Made by a program: the position numbers and the translations under genes. From contig NZ_FMYV01000002.1 of the NCBI RefSeq assembly GCF_900102615.1, positions 248,001-312,000 of the forward strand: a stretch of 64,000 bases of DNA. The letters are read 5' to 3'. This document shows, one piece after another, positions 35,747-44,323 of this stretch. The notes below the pieces were generated by a model. It was not told the origin of the DNA and did no database searches. It saw only the letters and a program-made list of their open reading frames with translations. Source of the DNA: Geotoga petraea. Its GTDB lineage: Bacteria > Thermotogota > Thermotogae > Petrotogales > Petrotogaceae. Position 1 is the stretch's first letter, and every line of letters begins with the position of its first letter.

Positions 35747-36439
35747 ATGGATAAAAATATTTTGATTATTGACGACGAAATTGAAATTAGAAATTTGATA
35801 GAAATTTATTTGAAAAGTGAAAACTATAATATTTTTCAAGCAGAAAATGGGAAACAGGGGTTGGATATTCTAAAAAAAGAAGATATAGATTTGATAATTC
35901 TTGATTTGATGATGCCTGAGATGAATGGAACTGATTTTTGTATCGCTGCCAGAAAAAAATATGATACACCAATTATTATGTTGACAGCAAAAGACCAAGA
36001 TTTAGATATTATTCTTGGACTCAATCTTGGTGCAGATGATTACATCACAAAACCTTTTAATCCTCTTGAATTAATTGCAAGAATAAAATCACAACTAAGA
36101 AGATCAGATTTCAATAAAGCGAAAAAAACAAAGGATAAAAATGAATATATTCATAAAGGGCTCTATTTGAACACTATTACAAGGGAAGTTAAGATTAACA
36201 ACGAAGAAGTAACCCTTACCCCTACAGAATTTGAAATTTTAAAACTTTTGTTGATAAATAAAGGAAACGTTATGAGAATGGACAAAATTTACGAAGAAGT
36301 TTGGGGAAATGACTTCATGGATTCCAAAAATACCGTTATGGTTCACATTAGAAAATTGAGGGAAAAAATTGAGTTAGATCCCAAAAATCCTGATTTCATT
36401 AAGACCATATGGGGAGTTGGATATAAAATTGAAAAATAA
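35747..36439 (+). CDS. OmpR-family response regulator
   Basis: 230 residues. Receiver domain with LIIDDEIEIR, acceptor Asp in LIILDLMMPEMNG, IIMLTAKDQ and DDYITKPFNPLEL; C-terminal winged helix (about 133-230) with LTPTEFEILKLLLINKGNV and TVMVHIRKLREKIE. It likely regulates the downstream efflux genes, with which it is co-directional, and perhaps itself through the upstream repeats. ATG with GAGGTGATC. Confidence 0.95.
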   Translation: MDKNILIIDDEIEIRNLIEIYLKSENYNIFQAENGKQGLDILKKEDIDLIILDLMMPEMNGTDFCIAARKKYDTPIIMLTAKDQDLDIILGLNLGADDYITKPFNPLELIARIKSQLRRSDFNKAKKTKDKNEYIHKGLYLNTITREVKINNEEVTLTPTEFEILKLLLINKGNVMRMDKIYEEVWGNDFMDSKNTVMVHIRKLREKIELDPKNPDFIKTIWGVGYKIEK

Positions 36440-37853
36440 AACCCTTCGAGGTTATTTTTTAATGGCTTTTATAATAAGCTTTTGTTCTGCAATAATTATA
36501 AACATTATATTTTTGAGTATATATTCAAAACTTACTTTTGAATATAGAGAAAACAGCATAAACAAAGTTTTAGATAATCTTGAATTACACACAGAAAAAG
36601 GCCAAGATCTTACTGAAGTTCTAAATGATTTTGTAAATAATTTTGATTTGGGAAATGGTGCGATTGGAATTATTGATAAAGAAAAAAATTTAATAGCTTC
36701 CAATCAATCTATTAACAATATAGCTTTTGATAGATTTAATTTTGATGAATTCAACATTGAAAATAACAATTTTTTGGAATTTACCTTTTATAATTTTAAG
36801 CCCGATCCACCAATTAGACCAGCTGTTAGAAGAGAACAATACATATATATCCCCTTTGTAGTCAACAATAACCAATATTACCTCATTATTGATTTTGAAC
36901 CTGGTAAAACTATTGGAATGCTTTTAAATAGAGATACTATGTTTTTCACATCAATGATTTTTTCTATTATAATTTTTCTAATAATATTCTATTTGATTAC
37001 CAACAAAAAGATAAAATATATTAATGAGATTTCAAAAGAAATATCTAAAAAATCTATTGGAAAATTAGATCATAAGATAGAAATAAAAGGTAGTGACGAA
37101 ATAGCTGAAATAGCAAAAAATATAAACTATATGTCAGAAGAAATAAACCATCAAATAGAAAACGAAAGAAAAGCAGAAAAAGAAAAATACGAATTGATTT
37201 CTAATATATCTCATGATCTTAGAACACCTTTAACTTCTGTTATTGGTTATTTGGACTTGATAAATAATGCTAATTTTGAAGATGAAAATCAATTAAAAGA
37301 ATATTCAAATATAGCCCACAAAAAATCCATAAAGATCAAAGAATTGGTGGATGATCTTTTTGAATTTACAAAATACAACAACAAAGATATAAAATTTTCC
37401 AAGATGAGAGTAAATTTAAACGATTTTATTGAACAATTTATTTATGAAATGGCTGATTATGAAAAAAAATACAACAAAAAAATCAAAAAACATTTCAATA
37501 AGGAAGATGTTTTTGTGGAGCTAGATCCTCAACTCTATTTTAGAGTATTTCAAAATTTATGCATAAATGCTTTTAAATATTCTAAAGATAATTCTGATAT
37601 CGATATCTACGTCAATGAAAATACAAAAGAAATTTATATAACAATATCTAATTATATTAATGAAGGAGAAGATATAGACGTTGATAAAATATTCAATAGA
37701 TTTTATAAAGAAGATAAATCAAGAAATACAAATAAAGGTGGTTCAGGATTGGGGCTTTCCATAGTAAAAAGTATTTTGGATATACACCAACATGAAATTA
37801 TAGCAGAAAAAATAGATAACAAAATTTCATTTAAAATAATTATTACAAAATAA
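36429..37853 (+). CDS. Membrane sensor histidine kinase
   Basis: 474 residues from a TTG at 36429, 12 bases after GGGGAG; a TTG at 36417 abuts that site and is less likely. Either start overlaps the regulator gene. Two membrane helices flank an extracytoplasmic domain of about 140 residues, followed by HAMP, HisKA with ISNISHDLRTPLTSV, and the ATPase domain with CINAFKYS and SGLGLSIVKSIL. Partner of the OmpR-type regulator. The stop is 16 bases before the first TolC-like gene. Confidence 0.92.
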   Translation: MKNKTLRGYFLMAFIISFCSAIIINIIFLSIYSKLTFEYRENSINKVLDNLELHTEKGQDLTEVLNDFVNNFDLGNGAIGIIDKEKNLIASNQSINNIAFDRFNFDEFNIENNNFLEFTFYNFKPDPPIRPAVRREQYIYIPFVVNNNQYYLIIDFEPGKTIGMLLNRDTMFFTSMIFSIIIFLIIFYLITNKKIKYINEISKEISKKSIGKLDHKIEIKGSDEIAEIAKNINYMSEEINHQIENERKAEKEKYELISNISHDLRTPLTSVIGYLDLINNANFEDENQLKEYSNIAHKKSIKIKELVDDLFEFTKYNNKDIKFSKMRVNLNDFIEQFIYEMADYEKKYNKKIKKHFNKEDVFVELDPQLYFRVFQNLCINAFKYSKDNSDIDIYVNENTKEIYITISNYINEGEDIDVDKIFNRFYKEDKSRNTNKGGSGLGLSIVKSILDIHQHEIIAEKIDNKISFKIIITK

Positions 37854-37868
37854 CAGGGAGGAATTTTA

Positions 37869-38867
37869 ATGAAAAAAGGATTAGTAACAACAATTGTATT
37901 GGTCGTTTTTATTTTTGCTTTTACAGCAAGCATTACAGATTTATATCATCAAGCAAAAGAGGTATCTAACGATTATAAACTTATAGAAATTGATAGAGAA
38001 ATTGCTTTAATGGATTATGAAAAAGCAAAAATTGAATCTTTTAACAAAAGAACAGATTTATCAGCAGAACTAAGTTATGTTCAAAACATGAATAATTACT
38101 ATTCATCTTTGAAGAATTATTATAATTTAATAAATTCAATAGTTTATGATTATAAAATAGCAGAATTAGACCTCAAGGTACTAGAATTACAAATTGAAAA
38201 TGCTGAAATTAATTTTAACAACAGCGAAAAACTATATGAAAAAAATTTAATATCAGAAAATGAACTAAAAAATAGCAAAATATCACTAAATGATATAAAA
38301 AACTCTCTTGTTAATGTTAAAAACAATTTTAATCAGAAAAAGGAAGAATACGAAAAATATTTTGACACTGATCTTGATTCAATAGAATATGAAATAAATT
38401 TAGATAATTTGAATTATACAGACGAAACTTATGTTGCAAGTTCTCTTTTGGTTAAACAGAATAAACTGAATTTGGAGTTAACAAAGTACAATTTTGATAC
38501 TTTACCACAAAATAGTTCTCAATATGATAAAAGAATAGCAGAATTAAACGTAAAGAAATCTATAATAAATTTAGAAAATACAGTAGAAAACATTGAAAAA
38601 CAAAATAAAACTTCTTACGTGAATTTAGAAGCACAGAAAAATACAGTAAATAATTTATATGAAACAGTTTCCATAAAATTAAACAATTTAGAAAATGATC
38701 AAAATAGTTTTGAAAATGGTTTAATTTCAAAAACCGAACTAAACCAAACAAAAATAGACTACTACAACACTTTAAAAAATCTTTATTCTAACGAAAAGAA
38801 TCTTTTAAATAACTTAATCAATTACATATTAAATGTTCAAGTATCTCCGGAGGAGGTAATGAATTGA
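37869..38867 (+). CDS. TolC-like coiled-coil protein with little or no barrel
   Basis: 332 residues with an N-terminal signal segment (about 5-22). Almost all helical coiled coil with two TolC-type repeats: LYEKNLISENELKNSKISL and FENGLISKTELNQTKIDYY, the helix-turn signatures that contact adaptor tips. Long beta strands for the outer-membrane barrel are not apparent. It may be a diverged outer-membrane factor subunit or a periplasmic partner. Overlaps the next TolC-like gene by 4 bases. Confidence 0.65.
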   Translation: MKKGLVTTIVLVVFIFAFTASITDLYHQAKEVSNDYKLIEIDREIALMDYEKAKIESFNKRTDLSAELSYVQNMNNYYSSLKNYYNLINSIVYDYKIAELDLKVLELQIENAEINFNNSEKLYEKNLISENELKNSKISLNDIKNSLVNVKNNFNQKKEEYEKYFDTDLDSIEYEINLDNLNYTDETYVASSLLVKQNKLNLELTKYNFDTLPQNSSQYDKRIAELNVKKSIINLENTVENIEKQNKTSYVNLEAQKNTVNNLYETVSIKLNNLENDQNSFENGLISKTELNQTKIDYYNTLKNLYSNEKNLLNNLINYILNVQVSPEEVMN

Positions 38868-40138
38868 ATTTTAAAAATATAATTTTATCTTTATTCTTGA
38901 TAATTTCCATATTTTCATTTTCTAATGTCAATTCTATCATTGAAGAGAAATTAAATGAAAGCAGTAATTATCAAAAGTCTTTAGAAAACTTTGTTTCAAC
39001 AAATTACAGTAATTCTATATATAATAATTGGTTTCAACCTTATTTGAGTTTATCCACCAACCAATTGAGTGGTTTTACAATAACTGAAGATGGCGTTAGT
39101 GATATTGGATTAAATGCTGATATTAACATTGCAAATTTTTATGGAGTTAATTTTGGAGTTCAAATACCCTTTGAAATAAAAACAGAAGATAATCTCGATT
39201 TTGACTTAAAAAAAGAAAATATAAGTCTATCAATAACATATGGATTGAAAACAGAGTATTTTTCGAATAAATTAACCAAAGAATCCAACCTTTTATCTTC
39301 TCAGTATAATCTTGAAGAAGTTGAAGATTCAATTACCACTACCACTTTTAAAGAAATATTTAATTACTACTATTTGAAAAATAACATTGAATTACAAAAT
39401 CAAAAATTAGAATTATTACAACAAAAGTATGAAGCTTCAGAATTAGAAGATGAAAAAGAAAATTTAAAAAAACAAATTTTAAATCAAGAATCTCTTATTT
39501 TGTCTTTGAAAAAATCTTTTGGAACCATTAATTTGGATTTTTCCGAAAATCTATACATTGATTCTAAATCAAGGATAAAAAACATCACTGAAAATGATTA
39601 TGATTTATCTATTGAAAATAGAAAAGATGTTGAAGCTTTAGAAATAGCAAAGGAAGTAGATAAAAGAAATACTAACTTGTGGTTTTTACCCTTTTTACCA
39701 GATTTAAACTTTTCTTTCGGAGTAAGAGACTATGAAAATTGGAACTGGGAGTTTGGAATTAATTTTCAATACGATATTTTTGATAGAGGTGAAAGACTTG
39801 GAGAATCTTTAACAAGAAAAAACAATATATCAAATTTAGAATACAATGAAAAAATAGACAATATAAATAGAACAATAAATAACTATAAAAACAACATAGA
39901 ATCAATGTATCTTGAATTACAGATTTTTGAAATAGACTATGAAAATTTGATAGAAGATTTTCAAAAGTCAGAAATTTTGAATAACCATGGATATATAACT
40001 GATATAGATTACAAATTGAATCAGATTAGTCTTGAACTTAAAAAGTTAGAAATTGAAAATAAAAGAAATGAAATTCTTTTAGAAAAACTCGAGTTATTAA
40101 ATGAAAGAGGCTTATACATTAGAGGTGAATTAGATTGA
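38864..40138 (+). CDS. TolC-family outer membrane factor
   Basis: 424 residues, TTG start after CCGGAGGAGG. Signal peptide at about 1-20. It has two groups of alternating beta strands (about 47-130, and around FLPDLNFSFGVRDY to FGINFQYDIFD) and long coiled-coil helices after each, as in TolC. The C-terminal helix includes LNNHGYITDIDYKLNQISLE, a TolC-like turn. It should form the exit duct in the outer membrane or toga for the adaptor/ABC pump encoded next. Confidence 0.75.
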   Translation: MNFKNIILSLFLIISIFSFSNVNSIIEEKLNESSNYQKSLENFVSTNYSNSIYNNWFQPYLSLSTNQLSGFTITEDGVSDIGLNADINIANFYGVNFGVQIPFEIKTEDNLDFDLKKENISLSITYGLKTEYFSNKLTKESNLLSSQYNLEEVEDSITTTTFKEIFNYYYLKNNIELQNQKLELLQQKYEASELEDEKENLKKQILNQESLILSLKKSFGTINLDFSENLYIDSKSRIKNITENDYDLSIENRKDVEALEIAKEVDKRNTNLWFLPFLPDLNFSFGVRDYENWNWEFGINFQYDIFDRGERLGESLTRKNNISNLEYNEKIDNINRTINNYKNNIESMYLELQIFEIDYENLIEDFQKSEILNNHGYITDIDYKLNQISLELKKLEIENKRNEILLEKLELLNERGLYIRGELD

Positions 40139-41193
40139 AAAAAGTTTTTTTAATTATAATAGTAATTATTGTTGCTGTTCTTTCAGTATTTTTTATAATC
40201 AACACAAACAGAAATACAGAAGAAAACACAGCTCAGAATAATATACAAAATATATTTACAACTTATACAATAGAAAACAGTGAAATTGGGGATTATATTG
40301 AAATAACTGGCACAGTTGAAGCAGATGAAAGAAATGTTCTTTCAGAAGTTTCAGGGAAAATAATTGATTTATATGTCGAAAAAGGCCAAAAAGTAAGTGA
40401 AGGAGATCTTTTAGTAAAATTTGAAGATTTAGAATATAGAATTGCTTATTTAAATGACCTTAGAAACTATGAATTAGCTATTAATGACAGCTCTCGAATA
40501 AAAGAAATAAAAGAACTTCAATTAGAATTATCAAAAAGAAATTTAGAAAATACTGAATTGAAATCCCCAGTTAATGGAACGATTAGTGAAGTTTATATTG
40601 GTGAAGACGATTTTGTTCCTACCAATCAAAAAATTATAAGTATAGTTGATACAAATTCATTGAGAATTGAAAGCGTTGTCGATGAAATAGACCTATCAAA
40701 AGTACAAGTTGGGATGGAAGCTTTAGTAGAATTTGATCAATTGAACGTTTCAATCCCAGCAAAAATCACATTAATAAATCCAGTTGCTGTTAATTCTGGT
40801 GGATTAACCACCATACCTATTGAATTAGAATTCTCTGAAGATGCTAACAAATACGGAGTTATTCCTGGTATCACTGGTAATGTAAAATTAATTATATTGA
40901 ATGCAGAAAACGAAATTGTAATACCAACAAATGCTTTGAACCAAGATGCAAATGGTAATTATTTTGTATTTTTAAAAACTGAAAACGAACCAAAAAAAAT
41001 TAATATTGAAATAGGAGATAAAACTGATGATAAAGCCATAGTTAAATCAGGTTTGAATTTTGGTCAAACTTTAATAATTTATCCTGATGAAGAAGAACTA
41101 CAAAGATTAGAAAATAAATATAATGGCTCAAACATGCCATTCATTCCAGGTCAAGGTGCATCTAGAAATTCTCCAGGCGGTGGGAATCAATGA
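40135..41193 (+). CDS. Periplasmic adaptor subunit (HlyD/MacA-type membrane fusion protein)
   Basis: 352 residues from a TTG that overlaps the previous stop, with AGAGGTGAA upstream. An N-terminal membrane anchor (4-24), a lipoyl half with GTVEADERNVLSEVSGKI, a short hairpin and the second lipoyl half LKSPVNGTISEVYIGED, then a beta-barrel and a Pro/Gly-rich tail. It links the MacB-type transporter to the TolC-like proteins. Overlaps the ATPase gene by 4 bases. Confidence 0.9.
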   Translation: MKKVFLIIIVIIVAVLSVFFIINTNRNTEENTAQNNIQNIFTTYTIENSEIGDYIEITGTVEADERNVLSEVSGKIIDLYVEKGQKVSEGDLLVKFEDLEYRIAYLNDLRNYELAINDSSRIKEIKELQLELSKRNLENTELKSPVNGTISEVYIGEDDFVPTNQKIISIVDTNSLRIESVVDEIDLSKVQVGMEALVEFDQLNVSIPAKITLINPVAVNSGGLTTIPIELEFSEDANKYGVIPGITGNVKLIILNAENEIVIPTNALNQDANGNYFVFLKTENEPKKINIEIGDKTDDKAIVKSGLNFGQTLIIYPDEEELQRLENKYNGSNMPFIPGQGASRNSPGGGNQ

Positions 41194-41864
41194 ACGTAAT
41201 GACTCTGAAAAACATCAGAAAAACCTACCATATGGGTAAAATTGATGTTCATGCTTTGAAAGATATAAGCTTTGAAGTAGAAAAAGGTGATTTTACGATT
41301 ATTATAGGACCTTCTGGATCTGGTAAATCGACCCTTTTGCAAATTTTAGGCGGTTTAGACAGACCTACTTCTGGAGATGTTATTATAGAAAGAGAAAATA
41401 TATCTAACATGAAAGATCAAGAATTGGCGATAGTTAGAAATAAAAAGATTGGTTTTGTTTTTCAAAAATTTAACTTGCTTAGTAATATGACTGCATTAGA
41501 AAATGTTGCATTACCAATGGTTTACGCAGGAGTTGGTTTATCAGAAAGAAAAGAAAAAGCAAAAGAATTGTTAGATCTTGTTGGACTTGGAAATAGGGTT
41601 ACACATAAACCAAATGAACTATCAGGTGGACAGCAACAAAGAGTTGCCATAGCAAGAGCTCTTGCCAATGACCCTACCTTTTTACTGGCAGATGAACCAA
41701 CAGGCAACCTTGATACAAAAAGCGGAATAGATATTTTGAAGGTTTTTCATAAATTACATTCTATGGGCAAAACTTTAGTAATAGTTACGCACGATCCAGA
41801 AATGGTTGATGAAGGAAATAAAGTCGTTAAAATAAGAGACGGCCTCATTGAAGAGGTGAATTAA
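41190..41864 (+). CDS. MacB/LolD-type ABC transporter ATPase
   Basis: 224 residues. Walker [10 protein letters not shown] (about 40-48), Q-loop [18 protein letters not shown], signature [17 protein letters not shown], Walker [13 protein letters not shown] and switch His in VIVTHDPEM. The LSGGQQQR plus TGNLDT pattern is typical of MacB/FtsE/LolD. It pairs with the permease that starts immediately after its stop codon. Confidence 0.96.
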   Translation: MNVMTLKNIRKTYHMGKIDVHALKDISFEVEKGDFTIIIGPSGSGKSTLLQILGGLDRPTSGDVIIERENISNMKDQELAIVRNKKIGFVFQKFNLLSNMTALENVALPMVYAGVGLSERKEKAKELLDLVGLGNRVTHKPNELSGGQQQRVAIARALANDPTFLLADEPTGNLDTKSGIDILKVFHKLHSMGKTLVIVTHDPEMVDEGNKVVKIRDGLIEEVN

Positions 41865-43088
41865 ATGGAAATACTTAGAGAAACTATTAGATCATTAGTA
41901 TCTAACAAAATGAGAACATTTTTATCCATGTTAGGAATAATTATAGGAATTACATCCGTTATTGCTGTTATTTCTTTAGGACAGGGAACAACTCAAAATT
42001 TAACTGATACTGTTTCTTCCCTTGGTTCAAATGTACTAATAATAACACCTGGGAGAACAACTATCAGAGCAGGCACCAGTTCTTCAAACAACACTTTGAC
42101 AGTAAATGATGCTAATGACATAAAAAATTACGCTCCAAGTGTTAAATCAACCGCACCAGTTCTACAAGGATCATTTTTGCTAAAAAATAATGATTTGAAT
42201 ATAAATTCAACTCTTTTATCTTCAAATAATGATGTTTTTTCTATTCTAAAATTAGAATTGTCTGATGGAAGATTTTATAATTTTGAAGATATCGAGCAAA
42301 AAAGAAATGTTATGGTTATAGGATACGAAATAGCAAATGAACTTTTCCCCAATGAAAATCCAATTGGTAAAAACATTTCTGTTATGCAGAATGTCTCAAA
42401 CTCTTTTACTAGAAAAATCAACTTTGAAATAATAGGTGTCATTAAAGAAACAGGCAGTAAATTGTTATACAACATAGATACTACCGTATTAATACCTATC
42501 TCAACTGGAGATGCAAGATTATTTCAAACAAATGGTAATGTTCCACAAATTTTAGCATCGGCACAATCACAGGAACTGTCTAATTCTGCTCAAATTGAAA
42601 TCGATACTATTTTGTACAACAAATTTGGTTCTGAATCATTTAATATAATGAGTCAAGATGCTATTTTAGATGTTATTGGAAACATTACTGGTATTATGAG
42701 CTTTATTCTTGTTGCAATAGCAGCAATTTCTCTTGTTGTTGGCGGCATAGGAATAATGAATATTATGCTTGTATCCGTTTCTGAAAGAACTAAAGAAATA
42801 GGAATTAAAATGGCAATAGGTGCAAGTAGAAGAAGAATTCTTTTCGAGTTTATTTTTGAAAGTATTGCTATAACTTTCATTGCAGGAATCATAGGAATTA
42901 TTTTTGGAATATTATTGTCTAATGGAATAGCCTCTTTAGCAAGAGAATATAGTTTAAGTGCTTTGATAAGTTGGCAGTCCATTTTGAGTTCTTTTGGTAT
43001 TTCTGTTGCTGTTGGGTTGTTCTTTGGAATATATCCAGCAAATAAAGCTTCAAAATTAAGTCCAATTGAAGCCCTAAGATATGAATAA
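41865..43088 (+). CDS. MacB-type ABC transporter permease (FtsX family)
   Basis: 407 residues, four membrane helices: one near the N-terminus (SMLGIIIGITSVIAVISLG), a large periplasmic domain (about 45-270) and three near the C-terminus with GGIGIMNIMLVSVSERTKEI and IGASRRRILFEFIFES, the FtsX signatures. Mechanotransmission-type efflux with the adaptor and TolC. Substrate unknown; the kinase suggests induction by an envelope signal, possibly an antibiotic or peptide (inference). Last gene of the operon. Confidence 0.94.
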   Translation: MEILRETIRSLVSNKMRTFLSMLGIIIGITSVIAVISLGQGTTQNLTDTVSSLGSNVLIITPGRTTIRAGTSSSNNTLTVNDANDIKNYAPSVKSTAPVLQGSFLLKNNDLNINSTLLSSNNDVFSILKLELSDGRFYNFEDIEQKRNVMVIGYEIANELFPNENPIGKNISVMQNVSNSFTRKINFEIIGVIKETGSKLLYNIDTTVLIPISTGDARLFQTNGNVPQILASAQSQELSNSAQIEIDTILYNKFGSESFNIMSQDAILDVIGNITGIMSFILVAIAAISLVVGGIGIMNIMLVSVSERTKEIGIKMAIGASRRRILFEFIFESIAITFIAGIIGIIFGILLSNGIASLAREYSLSALISWQSILSSFGISVAVGLFFGIYPANKASKLSPIEALRYE

Positions 43089-43095
43089 CTTTTAT

Positions 43096-43123
43096 ATGCC
43101 GTCTTTTAAGACGGCATTTTTTA
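43096..43123 (+). terminator. Intrinsic terminator after the efflux operon
   Basis: Stem ATGCCGTCTT (43096-43105) with AAGACGGCAT (43108-43117), very tight loop, then TTTTTT. Confidence 0.9.
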
Positions 43124-43154
43124 ATGTATAATACTATAAAAGGGGGAGTTTAAT

Positions 43155-44090
43155 TTGATTTTTTCTTTAACTATGAATCCATCTTTAGACAGGTTTTTAT
43201 ATGTAGACGAATTAAAATCTGATGACACAATAAGAGTTAAAAAGGTAAATGATTACCCTGCAGGAAAAGGTATAGATGTTTCGAGAGTAATTGAAGAATT
43301 AGGTGGAGAAACCGCAGCTATTTCTATTCTTGGAGGAGAAGCGGGTGAACAAATATTGTATATGCTTCAAGACGAAGGTGTTATAACCATACCAGTTTGG
43401 ATAAAAACCGAAACAAGAACAAATGTTATGATCGAAACGAAATCTGAACAATTTAGAATGAGCCTTCCAACTTATGAGATTAAAGGCGAAGATATTGAAA
43501 TGATCAAAGAAATTGTGGAAAAATTTGTTAAAAAAGATACTAGCATAGTTATTTCTGGTAGTCTTCCAAATGGCTTAAAAAGTTCTTTTTATTCTAATAT
43601 AATCTCTGATCTTAAAAAAGATCATATTAAAGTTTATTTTGATGCCGATGGAGAAAAACTCAGAGAAGGCTTAAAATCAAAACCACATTGTATAAAGCCT
43701 AATTTACACGAATTTGAAAGGTTAATAGATAAAAAATTACTTTCAAAAACTCAAATAATAGATGAAGGAATTAAAGCAAGAAAAAATTTTGATCTTGGAA
43801 TACTATTAATATCTCTTGGTTCTGAAGGGGCTTTGGCTTTTTCAGAAGATGGTGTCTATGAGTGTAAGCCATTAGAAATAGAAGTAGATAGCTCAGTTGG
43901 TTCTGGAGATTCTTTTCTCGCTGCTTTTGTCTATTATAAAGAGCAACTAAATTTATCGACTGAGGAATCTCTTAGAGCAGCAAATGCTGCTGGTGCTGCT
44001 ACAGCTATGACTCCTGGAACTGAATTGCTACATAAAAAAGATTTTTTAGCATTATATAAAAAATCAATTGTAGAAAAAGTTAACTTATAA
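43155..44090 (+). CDS. PfkB-family kinase, probably 1-phosphofructokinase
   Basis: 311 residues from a TTG with GGGGGAG upstream. It has the FruK/LacC pattern: SLTMNPSLDRFLYVDEL at the start, YPAGKGIDVSRVIEELGG (about 37-54), SGSLPNGL and the anion hole/catalytic SVGSGDSFLAAFVYY. It probably phosphorylates fructose 1-phosphate or a related sugar phosphate with ATP. No PTS gene is nearby, so the substrate is uncertain. A TATAAT precedes it within the tail of the upstream terminator. Confidence 0.85.
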   Translation: MIFSLTMNPSLDRFLYVDELKSDDTIRVKKVNDYPAGKGIDVSRVIEELGGETAAISILGGEAGEQILYMLQDEGVITIPVWIKTETRTNVMIETKSEQFRMSLPTYEIKGEDIEMIKEIVEKFVKKDTSIVISGSLPNGLKSSFYSNIISDLKKDHIKVYFDADGEKLREGLKSKPHCIKPNLHEFERLIDKKLLSKTQIIDEGIKARKNFDLGILLISLGSEGALAFSEDGVYECKPLEIEVDSSVGSGDSFLAAFVYYKEQLNLSTEESLRAANAAGAATAMTPGTELLHKKDFLALYKKSIVEKVNL

Positions 44091-44091
44091 T

Positions 44092-44120
44092 TTGACTTTT
44101 GTTATTTTTTTTGATAATAT
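44092..44120 (+). promoter_or_regulatory. Promoter for the asparagine synthetase leader
   Basis: TTGACT (44092-44097), 17-base spacer, TAATAT (44115-44120), starting just after the kinase stop. A start near 44127 would give a leader of about 195 bases. Confidence 0.6.
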
Positions 44121-44158
44121 TGATTAAACTTAATTAAACTAAATGACAGGTGATTATT

Positions 44159-44236
44159 ATGAAATTTCTTTCAATATCCATAAAATTTAATATTTATAAT
44201 AATAATTTAAACAGCGTACGGTTAAAACGCGAGTAA
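44159..44236 (+). CDS. Asn-rich attenuator leader peptide
   Basis: 25 codons, ATG 44159, TAA 44234-44236, with AGGTGA 5 bases upstream. Residues 11-18 read NIYNNNLN: five Asn in eight residues, using AAT four times and AAC once. The Asn codons sit just before RNA segment 1 of the attenuator, and the stop lies just after it, the expected positions for charge-dependent stalling and release. The product itself probably has no function. Confidence 0.85.
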   Translation: MKFLSISIKFNIYNNNLNSVRLKRE

Positions 44237-44296
44237 TGTTTTTGCATATATAACCGGCGCTGTTTTTTGTATTCAGCGCTGGTTTTTTTATTTTTC
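44211..44296 (+). promoter_or_regulatory. Ribosome-mediated transcription attenuator of the asparagine synthetase gene
   Basis: Three segments: 1 (44211-44223), 2 (44252-44263), 3 (44274-44284). Segments 1:2 pair over 11 bp with a small internal loop (ACAGCG and CGGTT with AACCG and CGCTGT). Segments 2:3 pair over 11 bp (one G-U) and run into a T tract from 44283, an intrinsic terminator. The pairings exclude each other. When Asn-tRNA is scarce the ribosome stalls upstream, 1:2 forms and transcription continues; otherwise the ribosome covers segment 1 and 2:3 terminates. Confidence 0.85.
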
Positions 44297-44323
44297 CGTG
44301 AAAAATACTAAGGAGGGATTTTT

